A stretch of 64,000 nt of DNA from Hesseltinella vesiculosa. Lineage: Eukaryota; Mucoromycota; Mucoromycetes; Mucorales; Cunninghamellaceae. Of this stretch, positions 14,247-26,506 are shown piece by piece. Position 1 is the stretch's first letter; each line of letters starts with the position of its first letter. The translations under genes and the position numbers were made by a program. The notes under the pieces are model-generated. The model worked only from the letters and a program-made list of their open reading frames with translations. It made no database searches and had not been told where the DNA came from. Where the stretch lies: contig MCGT01000017.1 of the NCBI GenBank assembly GCA_002104935.1, positions 248,001-312,000 on the forward strand, in the 5' to 3' direction.

Positions 14247-14753
14247 TCAATGAATGAATTCGTACACTTCTTTCAAATCATGAGCACTGCCGGAGCGTAC
14301 AACCTTGAGGATGTATTCACGGTTTTGTTGCTTGTACATGCTATGGGCCAGGTTACGTAAAAAGGGTCGATGCAGTTTTCGGTAAGGCGAGTCACGGCGA
14401 GTCATTGTAATCAAATCCAACCAAAGACCTTCAAATCGATCAGCCGCATCACAGTCGGTTTCCTTGTAAAACTTGTTGAAGCACGCCAAGCCTGACACCA
14501 CACCAGCCAACTGATACAAAGAGCATCGAAACTCGGCCCATTTCATGCTCTTGTTACGTACAGCCCAGTGCAATGCACCACCGTTGAGATGGATCTTGGC
14601 CAAGTAAATCGCCACACGATCATTCACCTGGTTCAGTGCCAACGCTTCATCAAAAAGCAGCAGCCACGACATCAAATCATTGCCTTGAAGGGTAGGAAAG
14701 GGAACCATTGTCAAGCTGGTGTGAACAGGATTGTCAGACGCTTTACTCTGCAT
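14247..14753 (-). CDS. Retrotransposon Gag-capsid-like protein, single exon (paralogue 2)
   Basis: An intact intronless 168-residue frame, MQSKASDNPVHTSLTMVPFP to LKEVYEFIH. It aligns by eye with the neighbour at 13592-14092: DLMSWLLLFDEAL against NIQQWLDAFKQAC, KWAEFRCSL against SWDEFKTCM, and DRFEGLWLDL against HRFENHWRAL. Its GNDLMSWLLLFDEALALNQV..LAKIHLNGGALHW order is what I expect from a Ty3-type Gag capsid. No other retroelement part is visible. It starts 436 nt upstream of the divergent ATG2 gene. Two tandem, diverged yet intact copies argue for duplication and retention. The Gag assignment rests on pattern memory, not on a search. Confidence 0.6.
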   Translation of the reverse strand: MQSKASDNPVHTSLTMVPFPTLQGNDLMSWLLLFDEALALNQVNDRVAIYLAKIHLNGGALHWAVRNKSMKWAEFRCSLYQLAGVVSGLACFNKFYKETDCDAADRFEGLWLDLITMTRRDSPYRKLHRPFLRNLAHSMYKQQNREYILKVVRSGSAHDLKEVYEFIH

Positions 14754-15189
14754 GGTGCTTATGGAAGAACGAAAGAGACACCAAGAAAGGGAACGAACGT
14801 GACGGGAAAGAAAAAGGGAAAGAAAAGAAAAAAAAGGGCAAATTTTTAAAGTCTGCCTTTTGGCAGGGAATGTCCCATCTTTTTGACAGGCAAGTTGGCT
14901 CTACTGACCACATGACAAAGCACCATGGGTAGATGAGTCCTTTTTTAGTTTCATCCGTACGTTTTTCGTAAAGAAAGAGCGTCTGCCCTACTGTGTCCGA
15001 AGAACACGCCATCTGAGTTTTGATTGGTCAAGCGGCATGAGCGGCAGCGTCACCTGCTCATTTTTTACTCTCCAGGTTTTTTTTTTTTTTCGTATTTCGT
15101 TTTTCTTTCCTTTTGCTCATCTGTGTGCTTTTTGTATTTAACATATACCCCCCTTTTCTTTTTGAGACCTTTCCTCCATTTAATATAGC
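14754..15189. promoter_or_regulatory. Divergent promoter of Gag-like gene and ATG2
   Basis: A 436-nt spacer between two divergent starts. It has an A-rich half (14800-14850), a T-run near 15077-15090 and a pyrimidine-rich leader before the ATG2 start. No specific factor site is certain. Confidence 0.4.
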
Positions 15190-17641
15190 ATGAAGGCGTG
15201 GTCGTATCTTTCGTCAGGCCTTAGCAATCTGCCCCTTCCTTCCACGATTCAAAAACGCCTGTACAAGTTCCTCCTTCGCAAGGCTCTCGGCCAATTCCTA
15301 GCGACCGATCTTGATCTCGACAACTTTGATATCGAACTTGTCAATGGCTCTTTGGAGCTACGCGACTTGGACCTCAATTTAGACGTACGTCTTTGAACAA
15401 CATGCAAAAAAAAAAGCAAAGAAACTCACGCTTTTTTTTTTTATTTCCTTGCTGTAGACATTCAACAATTGCCTTGGCGAAGTTCCATTGACGGTTGTTC
15501 ATGGCCATATTGCAAGTTTAACTGCTCTATTGCCTTGGTCCAACTTTTGGAGTGGTGATATTGCATTGACTCTGGATGGCCTGACCCTTACAGTTCAGCC
15601 TACCTTGGACACCCATCGAAGAGGTACCGTTTTTTTTTTTCTTCCCGTACCTCTCACCAACGGCGTTCATTGACCTTGCCCCTCTCCTTTTTTTTTATCA
15701 TTTAGCATCCACCAGCGAGGATGAAGACTCGCCCATTCTGTCATCGTCCTTACATTTTGCCGATGATTTCCTAAAGACAGATGCAGAAAGCCAAGAACTG
15801 TTTGAATCCATACAACACCTCCAAGAATCACACGTCCCAGCAGAATCCCCGATGGACGTCGGCTCAGACGGCGTCCAAGTACTCACTCGGGTGATTGAAA
15901 AAATGCTCGCCAAAGTCAAAGTAGACGTGACCAACACTGTTATCAAAATCATCCACCCGTCCCTGTCATATGCCCTCGGACCAGCTGATACTTCTTCTTC
16001 AGCCAGTGCCGATAAGAAAAACTATGTCTTGGAAATCGAATTGCCACGCGTCACCTATTTTGATGAAACTCCCGCCTTCAACGATGCACCGCCTACCCAG
16101 TTCAACCCTCTGCCCAACATGACCGAGTCAAGCATCCTCTTACCGCCACGTGATACCGACGTTATCAAGATCATCACCATCGCCTCACCAGCCATCTGGA
16201 TGCGGTCGCCTGGCCACTCGCCCATGTCACCGCCTCCTTCCCATACCCACCAAACCAGCGAATCCTCCGCCAGCTTCTATTCCCTCGCAAGCACCAGCGA
16301 AACCGCCTTGGACGACAGTGAAAACGATACGCTCCAGGAAACCGCCTTTTACGACATGGACATCGACCATGCATACCCATTCTCTGCCGCCGAAAGCATC
16401 ATGAGCGGCTCCCTCACCCCCAAGGCGCTGTCGTCCTTCCTACCTCCACCGGACATCGCACCTTATGAAGCCTTGCTCCTTACCACTCTGCAGGATAATT
16501 GGATCCGCCTGCGCACCTCAGCCCCCCAGCCCGGCAGCCTTGCTACTGACACCGCCACTTCTGTCGATGTCTATATCGGCCACCTTCGCACCATTATCTC
16601 ACCTCGCCAGCTGGATTTCTTACTCGACCTTGCCAGCGTCGCCCTGGGCCCTAGCTCCTCGCCATCTCCGCCTCCTGAAGGCGTGTCCCTTGCATCTCCG
16701 CCGGATCCCGCCTCCACCTCCTTCCCCACCAAGCTTCCTCGACGCTTTTCTACAGGCCAGCCCTTGCCACCACCTTTGCAACGGCGCCAACGGCCTACCT
16801 CCGTGAGGACCGATCGCCCTGGCGCTCCACCGTCCTTCCGCCCTCCACAGCCCAAGCTCAAGATCAAGTGCCAGATCCCCCTGCTGGAGCATTATTTCTT
16901 TTACGACGATCACCAACTGCCGCCTGCCTCTGCCTGGCAAGCAGCCCAGCCACCTGCCTCCTTTGATGGCAGCCATCTCAAGCTCGCTGCACACGATTGC
17001 ATCGGCAAGTGGCAACGGCTCACCAAAGACTTGGCCAAATCCCCCGCCACATCCTTCTCGTCCCCAACCTATGGCCTGCAGTCTACCTCATCGACGTGCT
17101 TGGCCACCATCCTGGATCTCAAGCTCCAGACTGTCGCCATAGATGAATGGGTTGTAGCTCCACCCTCCTGCCCGGATGCTGCTGCACCGCCGACTGCTAT
17201 TAAAATGGCCTACAACCGATACATCCCTCTCTTGGAAACCAACCATAGCGGTCTACACGATTACAATGATCAGGATGTCTTTCCAGCCTATGCCTGCCCA
17301 TCTCCATCCTCGGTCTTTGACCACAATCCCAACAAAGTCAAGAAGGATGCCCTCCGCCTTCGGTTTGAAACAAGAATCCCCTGGACCGCAAAACTTCAAA
17401 AGCAAAGTACGTTATTTATTTTGGAAGAAGAGGGGGAAAAAAGATATTGACGTAGACCCCGCGCTTCGTTTAGGTATGGTGCGAGAGCAAGAGATCAACG
17501 TGGATATCCAGCCTATCAAGCTGACGCTGGATCCAAATATCGCCAACCGACTGGAAAATTATGTTTACACCCTGGTGCACTTCCAGCAACATCAGGCAGC
17601 CAAAGCACCCCTGGACACAGTTACGCCGTAAGCTGATGGTG

Positions 17642-17673
<32 letters not shown>

Positions 17674-20600
17674 AACGGGTGCTGATTCATCTATTCTTTT
17701 TTTAATAGCGGCCCCGAGCCCTCTGTGGGGCAGCGGATTTACGAGGATTTGGATCATGCTTCCAGAGAACAACACGATCGGGTCAAGGCAAAGGTGAGAC
17801 TGGCCTTCCTTCGGCTTGTGCTGCTGGCCCCTGACATGAGCATGTCCACCACACGCGATGATTTCAACGACACCTTCCATGGCAACCTGCTCAGTGTCGA
17901 CATTAAAAAGGTGGCTGCCGTATGGGACACAGGTAAGAAAAATGTCTGGAGATGCCGATTTGTCCTGAACGCTTCTTTCTGGCGAAACAGACCTTGTGCT
18001 CAACCATCAGCCTCAAAAAGTCACGTTGGACTTGGATTGGATCAATGTGTTTATGAAGGAGGCCAAAGGTTTGAAGAGACACAATGGGCCGCCTGCCTCA
18101 TCTAACCTCATTGTTTCCATGCAATAGACACCATGCATCGATGTTGGTTCACGGCCAAGACCGCCGCCAGTAACGCTGACGGCCTCAAATCACCCATGAC
18201 AACGCCACCGAACATGGAAATCAAGTTCTGGCTCACCCCGCCGCCTCAAGGCCAGACGTCGACGTCGGCCCGCCCCTGCTATTTCGGCTCTGGCGCTGAT
18301 ATTCCTCGCAACCTGTTTGAAAATCTGAGTCGCAACGAGTCTTTTTATTGTGATCAAAAAGTCCATATTCCCATGGAAGACCAAGCCGACTCTGCCATGG
18401 TCTTTAAGCAACGCACAGTAGAAACATCTGTAAGAAAGAGCGACTAGGAAAAAATACCTGCTGATTCGTCTCTTTTTCTCTTTCTTCCAATTAGGCGGTG
18501 GTGATCAACTGTCATTTTCCAATTACACACATGTCGCTGTCGAAATCATGCTGGGACAAGGTCCAGATTCTCCAAAATGATCTACTTTTATGGCAACCCC
18601 GGTTCTTGTCCCGTCTTGCTCCTCAGCCCATGTCCTCCTCCAGTTCGCCGAATCAACCAAGGCGGCCGTCCTACGACTCCTTGAATAGCGAACTCTTTAC
18701 CACAACATCCGACCTTCGCTTCATGCCCTCTTCAAGCGCCAGCTCCAGCTTTATGAGCCAAAGCCATGAGCGCTTTGGCGCCGTGCTAGAGCCCTCCTGC
18801 CCCAGCCTTCTCTCATTGGTTGTTGTCCTCGCCGAAGGCAAACACCACCCGCTATAAAAAAAAAAAAAGAAGAAAACTTACCCGTTTTTTTTATAATGAC
18901 TCTTCGTAGGTACCTGGGATCTTCATACAGTGACAGACAACAAACGAGCAACCTATCGACTCCAATTCACCGATTTTCGGTATTTCTCCGTGATCAAGCA
19001 TTTGGCCATGGTAAGGCGGTGAAAAAGGATGTCAGGCGCTGTGAGCAACCACTTATTTTTTTTTTTTTTGTTGTCAGGATGAAAACGTGACCACCTTGGA
19101 CATTGAAGATTTAACGCTGGAAGATATTTCGAACACTGCCAAGCCTGTGCCTCTGGTAACGAGGACTTTGAGCAAGCCGCTGATGGTATGACCACACAAG
19201 ACAGTGCATCCCGTATCCCATAAAACGAAGACTGATTTTTTTTTTCTGGACAGCCGAGGAAAAACACCGCTTTGGTCTCGCTGTTCTCCCGACTAATCAT
19301 GACACCTGAGCTCAGCAAACAATCCAAACTGACCAGCATCGTTGTGTGCAATGCCTGTTACAAATTTTCGCCAGACTTGTCCTTTTTGGACCAGCTGATC
19401 CAATTCCAAAAGATGCCCGAAGAGGTCAATAGAGAACGGAACATGGATTGGTGCGGTTATCTCACTTTTTTTTTTTTTTTTTTTTTTTTTGGATGGCACT
19501 TAGATGGTGTTCATCGATCCGCCAACTCAATATATCAAAGTCTATGCCCATGTGCTCTATACCTCGATTGATTATAAACCTCTACACCTACCGTCCCGCG
19601 CCGCTGTGGTTATTGACAATTTACAGGTATTCGTTAACAGAAATGACACAGGGGATTTGCTCAAACGTAATGTTATTCACAACACAGGTGGTGACAGACA
19701 TTGTGTCTGGCCAGTCTTTGGTCGATGTGCGCACGTACATTCAAAACATCGATGTGTTCCTGGTGGACGACATCATTGACCTAGACGAAAACCAAGCCTT
19801 GCAGTCGCCAACACGCCAGCTGGAGGCGAGACAATATTGGACCCTGATTGGAATGAAAAGCGTCTTGACGTCACGCAACCTCGAGGCCCAAGTGAAAATC
19901 AAACTGAACGACATGCTGGCGGCGCCGGATCTGGATATAGCCATCCTCAACGACATCCTGACCCTGGAAGGCTGCACAGATAGCTTCCAGTCGCTGGTGA
20001 ACCTGGCCACTTACATCTCCACCGACGGCGACGACCTTTTTCCTCACAACCCTCCTCCTCCTCCGAAAAAAGCCAAACGCCGCTCTCACACATCCCTGCG
20101 CCGCCACCAAAAAAGCATGATGTCCAGCCTGGACGAGTGTGCCTTTGCCAACCCCACCACCAGCTCAGCCCCTGGCCCCAGCGCCACGACGTCCATCAGC
20201 AAAGGGAAACACCAAACGCCAGCGCCACGCCAGGCCCTACCTCCTTCCACATCCAAAACCACTATCTCGTCCGACCTACATCTGATCGAGGGATTTTACT
20301 CCACCGCTGGAACCACCAAGGCTGTCCAGAATAAACAGACGTCGACCGCCAGCACCAAGTTAGCTGCCTCCATATCGTCTGCCGCCTCCTCGTCCGCCGC
20401 CCTCAGACCAAGGAAGCCCCGGCGCAAGCAGCCCCACCCAACCCGTGCGGACCCGCCTGCTACCGAGGAGATCGTCCGCGTGTTGATCTCGGACATCCAC
20501 GAGCTGGACATTGTTGAAGACTTCTTTGGCATGGAGAAAAAAAAGCAAGTGCGCAAGCCCGTCGTCGATTCGCGCCGCTCCAAGCTGTCGCTGCGTGTCC

Positions 20601-22168
20601 GTGATGTCGACATTCTCTGGAAGATGTACCACGGCTACGACTGGCTGTATGTGCAGCACCATCACTCGACCATGCCACAACCTCCTCCATCCGCAGCCCA
20701 CAGCCCTCCCGCTTATATACCCCCTATGACCTCGATGTCGCTGCAATCGTCGCCGTCCGACCCGCCTTTTGTCCACCCGTATTCCAGCCGTGCATCCTCC
20801 CGGTCTTCCTACCACCGGCACCCTGGCAGCACCTCGTCGGCGACCGACATTCCTCCTGCGCCTCCTGTGCGTTCCACTTCGCCGACCTCGCAGCTCTCGG
20901 CCCATTCACCGCCGATGGTACCGCCTCTGGCCCAGCCGCCGACCTGGGGCTCACCCTCGACGGTCAGCAGCCTGGACAGCCGCCGATCTTTTAGCCAGCG
21001 CCATGGTGGACGGGGCGAAGCCGACATGGAGCTGCGCATCGAAGGCATCACATTCACCCTGGATATCATGCCACCCGAAGAGAAGACCGTCATGCATGCG
21101 CACCTGACCATCCGCGACCTGGAATTGGTCGACAACATCAAGACGTCGTCCTGGGATATCTTCTTTGGCTACATGCGCGCCGACGAGCGCACGTCCAGCC
21201 TACCGCGTGAAATTGACGCCGACATGGTCGTGCTGGATGTCCTGGGCGTCCGACCCGTGGCCCACGATCCTACCATCGAATACCGTGCCCGCCTCAAGAC
21301 CTTGCCACTGCGCTTCTTTGTCGACCAGGACTCGCTCAACTTCCTGGTCCAGTTCTTCGGCTTCAATTCTGCCATTCTCCATTCCTCCCTACCTGAAACC
21401 GTGCCGCAATCGCCCGAAGACGTCGACGATGACAATGTCTTTTTCCGTAAGTGGACGGCATAGGCTAAAAATCAGAATTCTCGCTGACGTCCTCCTTCCA
21501 TCCTAAATCTAGAGCAACTGGAAATCTTCCCCATCAAGCTCAAGATTGATTACAAGCCCAAGTATGTGAATTACGACAATATCAAAGAAGGCCAGTTTGC
21601 CGAGCTGGTGAACCTGTTCCGGTTGGAGGGGGCCAAGCTGGAGCTGAACGCCGTCAAGCTGACGGGGATCCGTGGCTTCAGCAAGCTGTTGGAAAGACTG
21701 GCGCAAGAATGGTTGCCTCATATCAAGCAAACCCAGGTTCCCCACATGGTGTCTGGTGTCACACCCATCCGGTCCATGGTCAACCTTGGTAGTGGTATTG
21801 CCGACCTTGTTCTTTTACCATTGCAACAATACCGCAAGGACGGCCGCGTGATCAAAGGCTTGCAAAAAGGCACCCATTCGTTTGCTCGGTCGACCGCCAT
21901 GGAGCTGATCAAATTAAGCGCCCTGCTGGCCTCTGGCACCCAAGTCATATGGGAGCAAGCCGATGCGCTCCTGTCCACGCCTTCCACTGTTCCTCATGGC
22001 ACGCCTTCATCTCGGTCCAACTTCATTCGCTCCAGTCAGGATAGGCGACAAGACCAGCCGGGCATGCCCTCGTCTTCCTTGTCGCCTACGTCCACCGTCA
22101 TTGGCAGTCGTACGAGCGAAGACATGGTCTTTGTCTTTACCGAGCGTCATTTGGATTTAAATCAATGA
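15190..22168 (+). CDS. ATG2: Autophagy lipid-transfer protein Atg2
   Basis: Very large bridge-like lipid-transfer protein that feeds phospholipids to the growing autophagosome with Atg9 and Atg18. The N-terminal chorein motif is clear: IQKRLYKFLLRKALGQFL, LDNFDIELVNGSLELRDLDL. The C-terminal part has FFQQLEIFPIKLKIDYKPK after splicing, then GFSKLLERLAQEWLPHIKQT and VTPIRSMVNLGSGIADLVLLP, the Atg2 C-terminal domain that contacts Atg18/WIPI. The middle has long Ser/Pro-rich inserts (around 16.1-17.0 and 20.0-21.0 kb). About 13 introns are needed. The intron 18838-18909 appears to start with GC (GAAG|GCAAAC), which alone restores LVVVLAEGTWDLHTVTD. The stop follows HLDLNQ. Confidence 0.93.
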
Positions 22169-22417
22169 TTTTGTATTTGTTTCCTGTATACTATGTAGCC
22201 CATCTACTTTATTATTTGCAAAAAATAAAAAGCGCCAATATTCATTCTTACCTCCATCCGCCTCGTCTTCTCCGTCCAAGGCGGAACAAAAAAAAAAGAA
22301 AAAACGAGAAAAGGTTTTTCGTTTCTCTTGTCCTGCGCTTTTTTTTTTTTTCTTTGCTTGCCTTCATTATTTATGCCAGGTATTGTGACAAGGCCTGATC
22401 ATTGTCTCGATACCACC

Positions 22418-24138
22418 ATGAACGTCAATGAGACGGATGCCCCCGCTGTCAAACCAGCCAAACCAGCCAAACCAATCGATGGCCACGATCAGCCGTCCAG
22501 CCTCCATCAAAGCATCGACACCAACACCAAGCATGATTCACCCGCCCCATCCGTTGATCCCTCTTCCTTTTTAGATACCAACTCCCTGTCCGACATTTCC
22601 TCGGTGGTGTCGACCGATCTCCCAGCCGATTTGACATCAGACACGAATCTTTATGATTGGCTTGGGGTGGTGGACGAGACGGACCAACAGCAAAAGGTGC
22701 TACTGAAAAGCGTAAGATCCATCAACATGGAGCAAAAAAAAAAAACAAAAAACAAAAAAAGGACAAAGATTAGCAGTTTTTTGTTAACCTCGGTGATGGC
22801 TAACGTGCAGTTTTCGGCCATGTTGCGTTTAGGACAAAACCCGCGCTGAAAACCGAATTCGCAAGCAACGGTGGCGCCGCATCAACGAAGAACGAAGTAA
22901 GGCGGGCCCCTTTTTTCTCCTTGCAAAAAATCACCCTCAGAAGCATAATATTACACAGGTACACTGACTCGTTTGTTCGATAGACAAAGACAACGATTTG
23001 CGATGCCGAGTAAACAAGCGTGCTCAAGTGATTTTCGGCCTGGAACCATCCGAGGAAAAACAAAAATGGATCGAAGAAGAATTCGCCACCCGGCGCGCCC
23101 GGCGGGCGTCCTCCACCCGCGCGACCAGCATCAACAGCCCAGACGGCCACAAGCGACCTCTGGACGTCGATGCCGCAGACCAGCCACCCAAGAAAGGCAA
23201 ACGGTGCCGGGGCGCCTCCAAGAAAAAGTCGGCCGATGAGCCCTCCTCCCCTCACGCAACCGACCCAAGCACAGCACCGTCCATCGCATCACTTCAAGCC
23301 ACCCTTGCCTCCTCAACCAAAAAGGCCGGCAGCCAGCCCGCCGTTTCCAAGCAGCTCGCCATCCTGCAAGACGCCTACATGTCTGTGATTGTCAACAACC
23401 TGGGGGCCTTGACGCCAGCCTCGGCCGAGCGTCTGGCGCAGGGTGCTCAGCTCATGCAGGCCACCATCCAAGCCGGTGCTGCCGGCCTGGACAAGAACTT
23501 CAACTCGCAGCTGGCTGATGTCTTGCGGCAGATCTTCTCCATCGACACGCCACATGCAAACCCGCAGCCCAAACCCACGTCGGCTCCCTCCACCCCAGCC
23601 ACCCAATCGACAGCCCATACCTCGACTCCTACCTCAACTGTGTCGGCCTCTACACCCTCGTCACCGATCAATGTCGACATGGACGACATCTTCTCACTGT
23701 TGCCACCCAACTTTGGCCCCGCATTGCTGCCAGCCATGTCGCCATCGTCTTCGTCCTCGACGCAACTTCAAGATACCAATGATACCTTACCAGCCAGCCT
23801 GTCCACCCAAGCCTCCTCCATTCTAGCCGGCCCTGCCCACCCACCTCCTTCCTGCATCGCCACGCCCTCCGTCCATCCTCGAACCGCTGCCAAGGACAAG
23901 CCTCGTCCCTTGGCCCCCAGCCCTGCTGCCGCTTCACCGACCCAGGACAAACTAGCCTCGCTGCTGATCCAATCCCTCCAACAGCCCATCGCCCCCGAAC
24001 CTCCGCGAGATCCAAATGACCTGGCCAAGGATGACCTAATGCTGCTGAAGAAAATCAATGCTGGTAAGCACCCGTCAAGGAGAAGGAAACGAAGAAACTC
24101 ATCTTTTTTCATCTTCTTTAGAGTGGCGCAATCAATAA
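22418..24138 (+). CDS. DUF3020-domain protein, probable transcription-related factor
   Basis: The start ATG at 22418 opens a Pro/Ser/Asp-rich N-terminal region (YDWLGVVDETDQQQKVLLKS). Two splices then build the block DKTRAENRIRKQRWRRINEE..NKDNDLRCRVNKRA, continued by VIFGLEPSEEKQKWIEEEF and RRARRAS. This basic block is what I know as fungal DUF3020, often considered nuclear. A long low-complexity Ser/Thr/Pro region follows, with a helical segment SKQLAILQDAYMSVIVNNLGALT..RLAQGAQLMQATI. The last intron (GCTG|GTAAG to TTTAG) gives the C terminus ENAEWRNQ-like: KKINAEWRNQ and TAA at 24136-24138. The domain name is from memory; DNA binding is inferred from basic composition. Confidence 0.75.
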
Positions 24139-24275
24139 TCCCAGCAGCTCTCTTAAAAGTACTAGACTTCATTAAAAAAAAATGAAAAAAACTTCCTATC
24201 CCTGAATCTCAGGATTTGTAAAAACCTCCTGCCCGTTTCCATTTTCTCTTTCATTTTTTTTTTCTAGCCATCCAA

Positions 24276-25422
24276 ATGACAGCGTTGGCGATCCCTTGTT
24301 ATCTGATCGAGGCGTGCAATTTGGACCTATTGATCTACATCAGCAAATATCTGGATAGGGTTGATTTGCTGAGGTTTAGCAGCTGCTGCCGCCATACCTG
24401 GCCATTGTTTGGTGTCGAGGTGCTTTGGAAGCAGCTGTGCCGCCAAGACTTTGGCCTGAGCTACAAGGCACCTGGCCAGCTGTACCGCATTTTGTATCAA
24501 GACACAGTTCTACAGAAATTCGGCCGTTGTCCTTGTCCTCATTTATCCACTCTCCCATGCCAGCAACTACAGCTGCCTCGTGCCTTGGAAGCCCAAGCCC
24601 TGGACCGCTTGGCATGCCAACGGTGCACGACACAAGGAAGCGATCATATCTTTGTCTGTGCCCATGCCGGCTGTTTTCAAATCGGTAAGCCGAACCGCCA
24701 TGGTCGTTTCCAATGGCTGCTTAACGGGTTTTCCTCCCCCATCGACGTCTAGTTTGTGATCGCCATGCCCGACTTCATGCCCGCCCCAGCCAAAACGCAA
24801 GACACTGCCTTTTTTTCAAGCCAAACATGCGTGAAATGTTTTGCCAAGCCTGCGTGGACTGGGTAAAAAAAAAAATAGGCAATGGCCACTTTATCATGTC
24901 CTCGTTTAACTGTAGGTGGGCGGCGACGAATCGGATCCGGCGGAACAGAGCAAAGTGGAGCAAGTGGTAGATGTCATCAGTAAGGGGTTTTACGAGACCG
25001 CGGCGGTTGAAGCCCAGGTGCGGCAGCTCCGGGTCCAGCGCCGGCTGGAGCGCGACCTGCGGTGGCAGGACACACCTAAATATATCCTGCAGCACCTGGA
25101 CCAATGCCACTTTATTTCGTCCAGATGGATGGCCTGCTGGGAACGGTTTGTCGAGGGCTGGACACTGAGGCCGCCAGCCGAGCCGATCAACCATGAACAT
25201 CTGCGCTTGCCCGATGGCTCGCTCGATCCCGACGTCAGCTTCAGCCCGTTTGCCCCCGACATGACCGACCTGGTCATTATCTCTCCTCGTACTTGGCACT
25301 ACCTGGAAAGACATTATACTGTCCTCGGCTCATCGATCTCCCAGCATGATCTGGTGCCCCGTCATCGGTACCTTCACTGGGAAAAGCGCCTCAGCCATTG
25401 GAAAAACAGGCTGCTGCTCTGA
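24276..25422 (+). CDS. F-box protein with UBP-type zinc finger and DUSP domain
   Basis: Probable SCF substrate adaptor. An N-terminal F-box-like segment reads NLDLLIYISKYLDRVDLLRFSS...VLWKQLCRQDFG. A UBP-type zinc finger is assembled across two splices: LACQRC, FVCAHAGC, VCDRHARLHARP, ARHCLFFKP and MFCQACVDW. The second intron starts GTAAGCC after TTTCAAATCG; the third follows GTGGACTGG. The C terminus is DUSP-like: ISSRWMACWERFVEGW, PAEPINHEHLRLPDGSLD and ISPRTWHYLERHYT. ZnF-UBP plus DUSP is the architecture of USP20/USP33-type deubiquitinases, but here no USP catalytic Cys/His boxes exist and an F-box takes the front. It may recognise ubiquitin chain ends or ubiquitinated substrates (inference). 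Confidence 0.75.
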
Positions 25423-25985
25423 GGCTTCAACTTTCCAGTCCCTGGAGGTGGCTGTTTTGCTCCTTTTTTTTTTTTTTTTGTTAAGTCTTTGTATGTATTA
25501 ATAAACTATTTGGTTGCATTAGGATGAAAAGCATCTGTGGATGTAACTTTTGCCGCAACGAAAATGGGATTGCGGTTTTAGGCTCCGCAACTTGTCTCAC
25601 GCTGCGCGCTCCAGAAAAACAGGCATAACCATTTCAAATGACCGGCACGCTTGAGCTGGTCTTGCCACCAAAACTTGGCAGATGGTAAGCATATATTTTT
25701 GATAGGATAGACAGGCTGTGTTTTTAACAGTCGTAAGATATCATTGTATACTTCGTGCATGGGAATGCTGACACTGAGGGAACCTGGCTTTGCGTGGCTG
25801 TATTCTATCCAGCTTTATTTTTTATCTTTTAGCCTAGGGATTGCCTAGGCCAGGTTTGCCGATATTGACGGGAGGCTTGTGACTTTCGTATCCCTCGCCC
25901 TCTACTGGGTTTATGGAAATTGGACTGGTTTTGGGATATCAGGCTTTCTGAGGTTTGTAGAGGGGAAGAAAAAACCAATGAAAGT
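25423..25985. other. 3' flank and spacer
   Basis: A T-run (25463-25481) and TTAATAAAC (25499-25507) look like the 3' end of the F-box gene. The rest has no recognised feature. Confidence 0.4.
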
Positions 25986-25989
25986 AGAA

Positions 25990-26200
25990 AATGCTACACC
26001 GGCCTTTGGGTAATCCGATGGGTGTGAAGCTTTGCACCAATGGGTGTGGGTGCGCAATTGCATGGATGATGATGGTGTTGAAAAAATCAGGTCGATCAAG
26101 GAACGTTGTCCAGCCAAAGATTGATCTGTTTCGTTTTCACACTTCGGGCTTCGCCAGCCATTTTTGCCAGAGGATCAAAAATTTTCAGTACAGCGTTTGT
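25990..26200. repeat. Dispersed fold-back family arm, copy B
   Basis: Shares the family signature: GATGATGGTGTTGAAAAAATCAGG, TCCAGCCAAAG, TTTCGTTTTCACAC and GCCATTTTTGCCAG. It lines up in order with copies near 8.7, 34.2 and 59.9 kb. A clear opposite arm is not seen, so this may be a solo or decayed copy. Ends are approximate. Confidence 0.5.
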
Positions 26201-26506
26201 CTAGTTCAAATCAGCTCAAACGTTGCATGCCCCTACAAAACATAAGAGACAAGACGAGTATGCACTTGAAATTTCACGTGCACTTGGGCGTTTTAGCCGT
26301 TCGAAAATTATGGCAACGTCTCACAGGAAAGACGACGTGCGTGATGGGAGTGGTCAAAACCAATAACGGGCATGGTAGTCTGGAAAGTTGGCTGGCTTCT
26401 GTTTAATTCTTTTTTTTTAAAAAAAAAAATAATCTACAAAGAACTAAAAAAAAAAAAAAAAAATCGGGCTGCAAGTACAAATTGGGAAGGGCAAGGAAGA
26501 CGATGA

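Noticed and set aside
21165..21506. Long frames opposite or out of phase in ATG2, PRP2 and GAD1
   Set aside because: They are shadows of GC-rich coding exons in other frames; none has a motif or independent splice logic.
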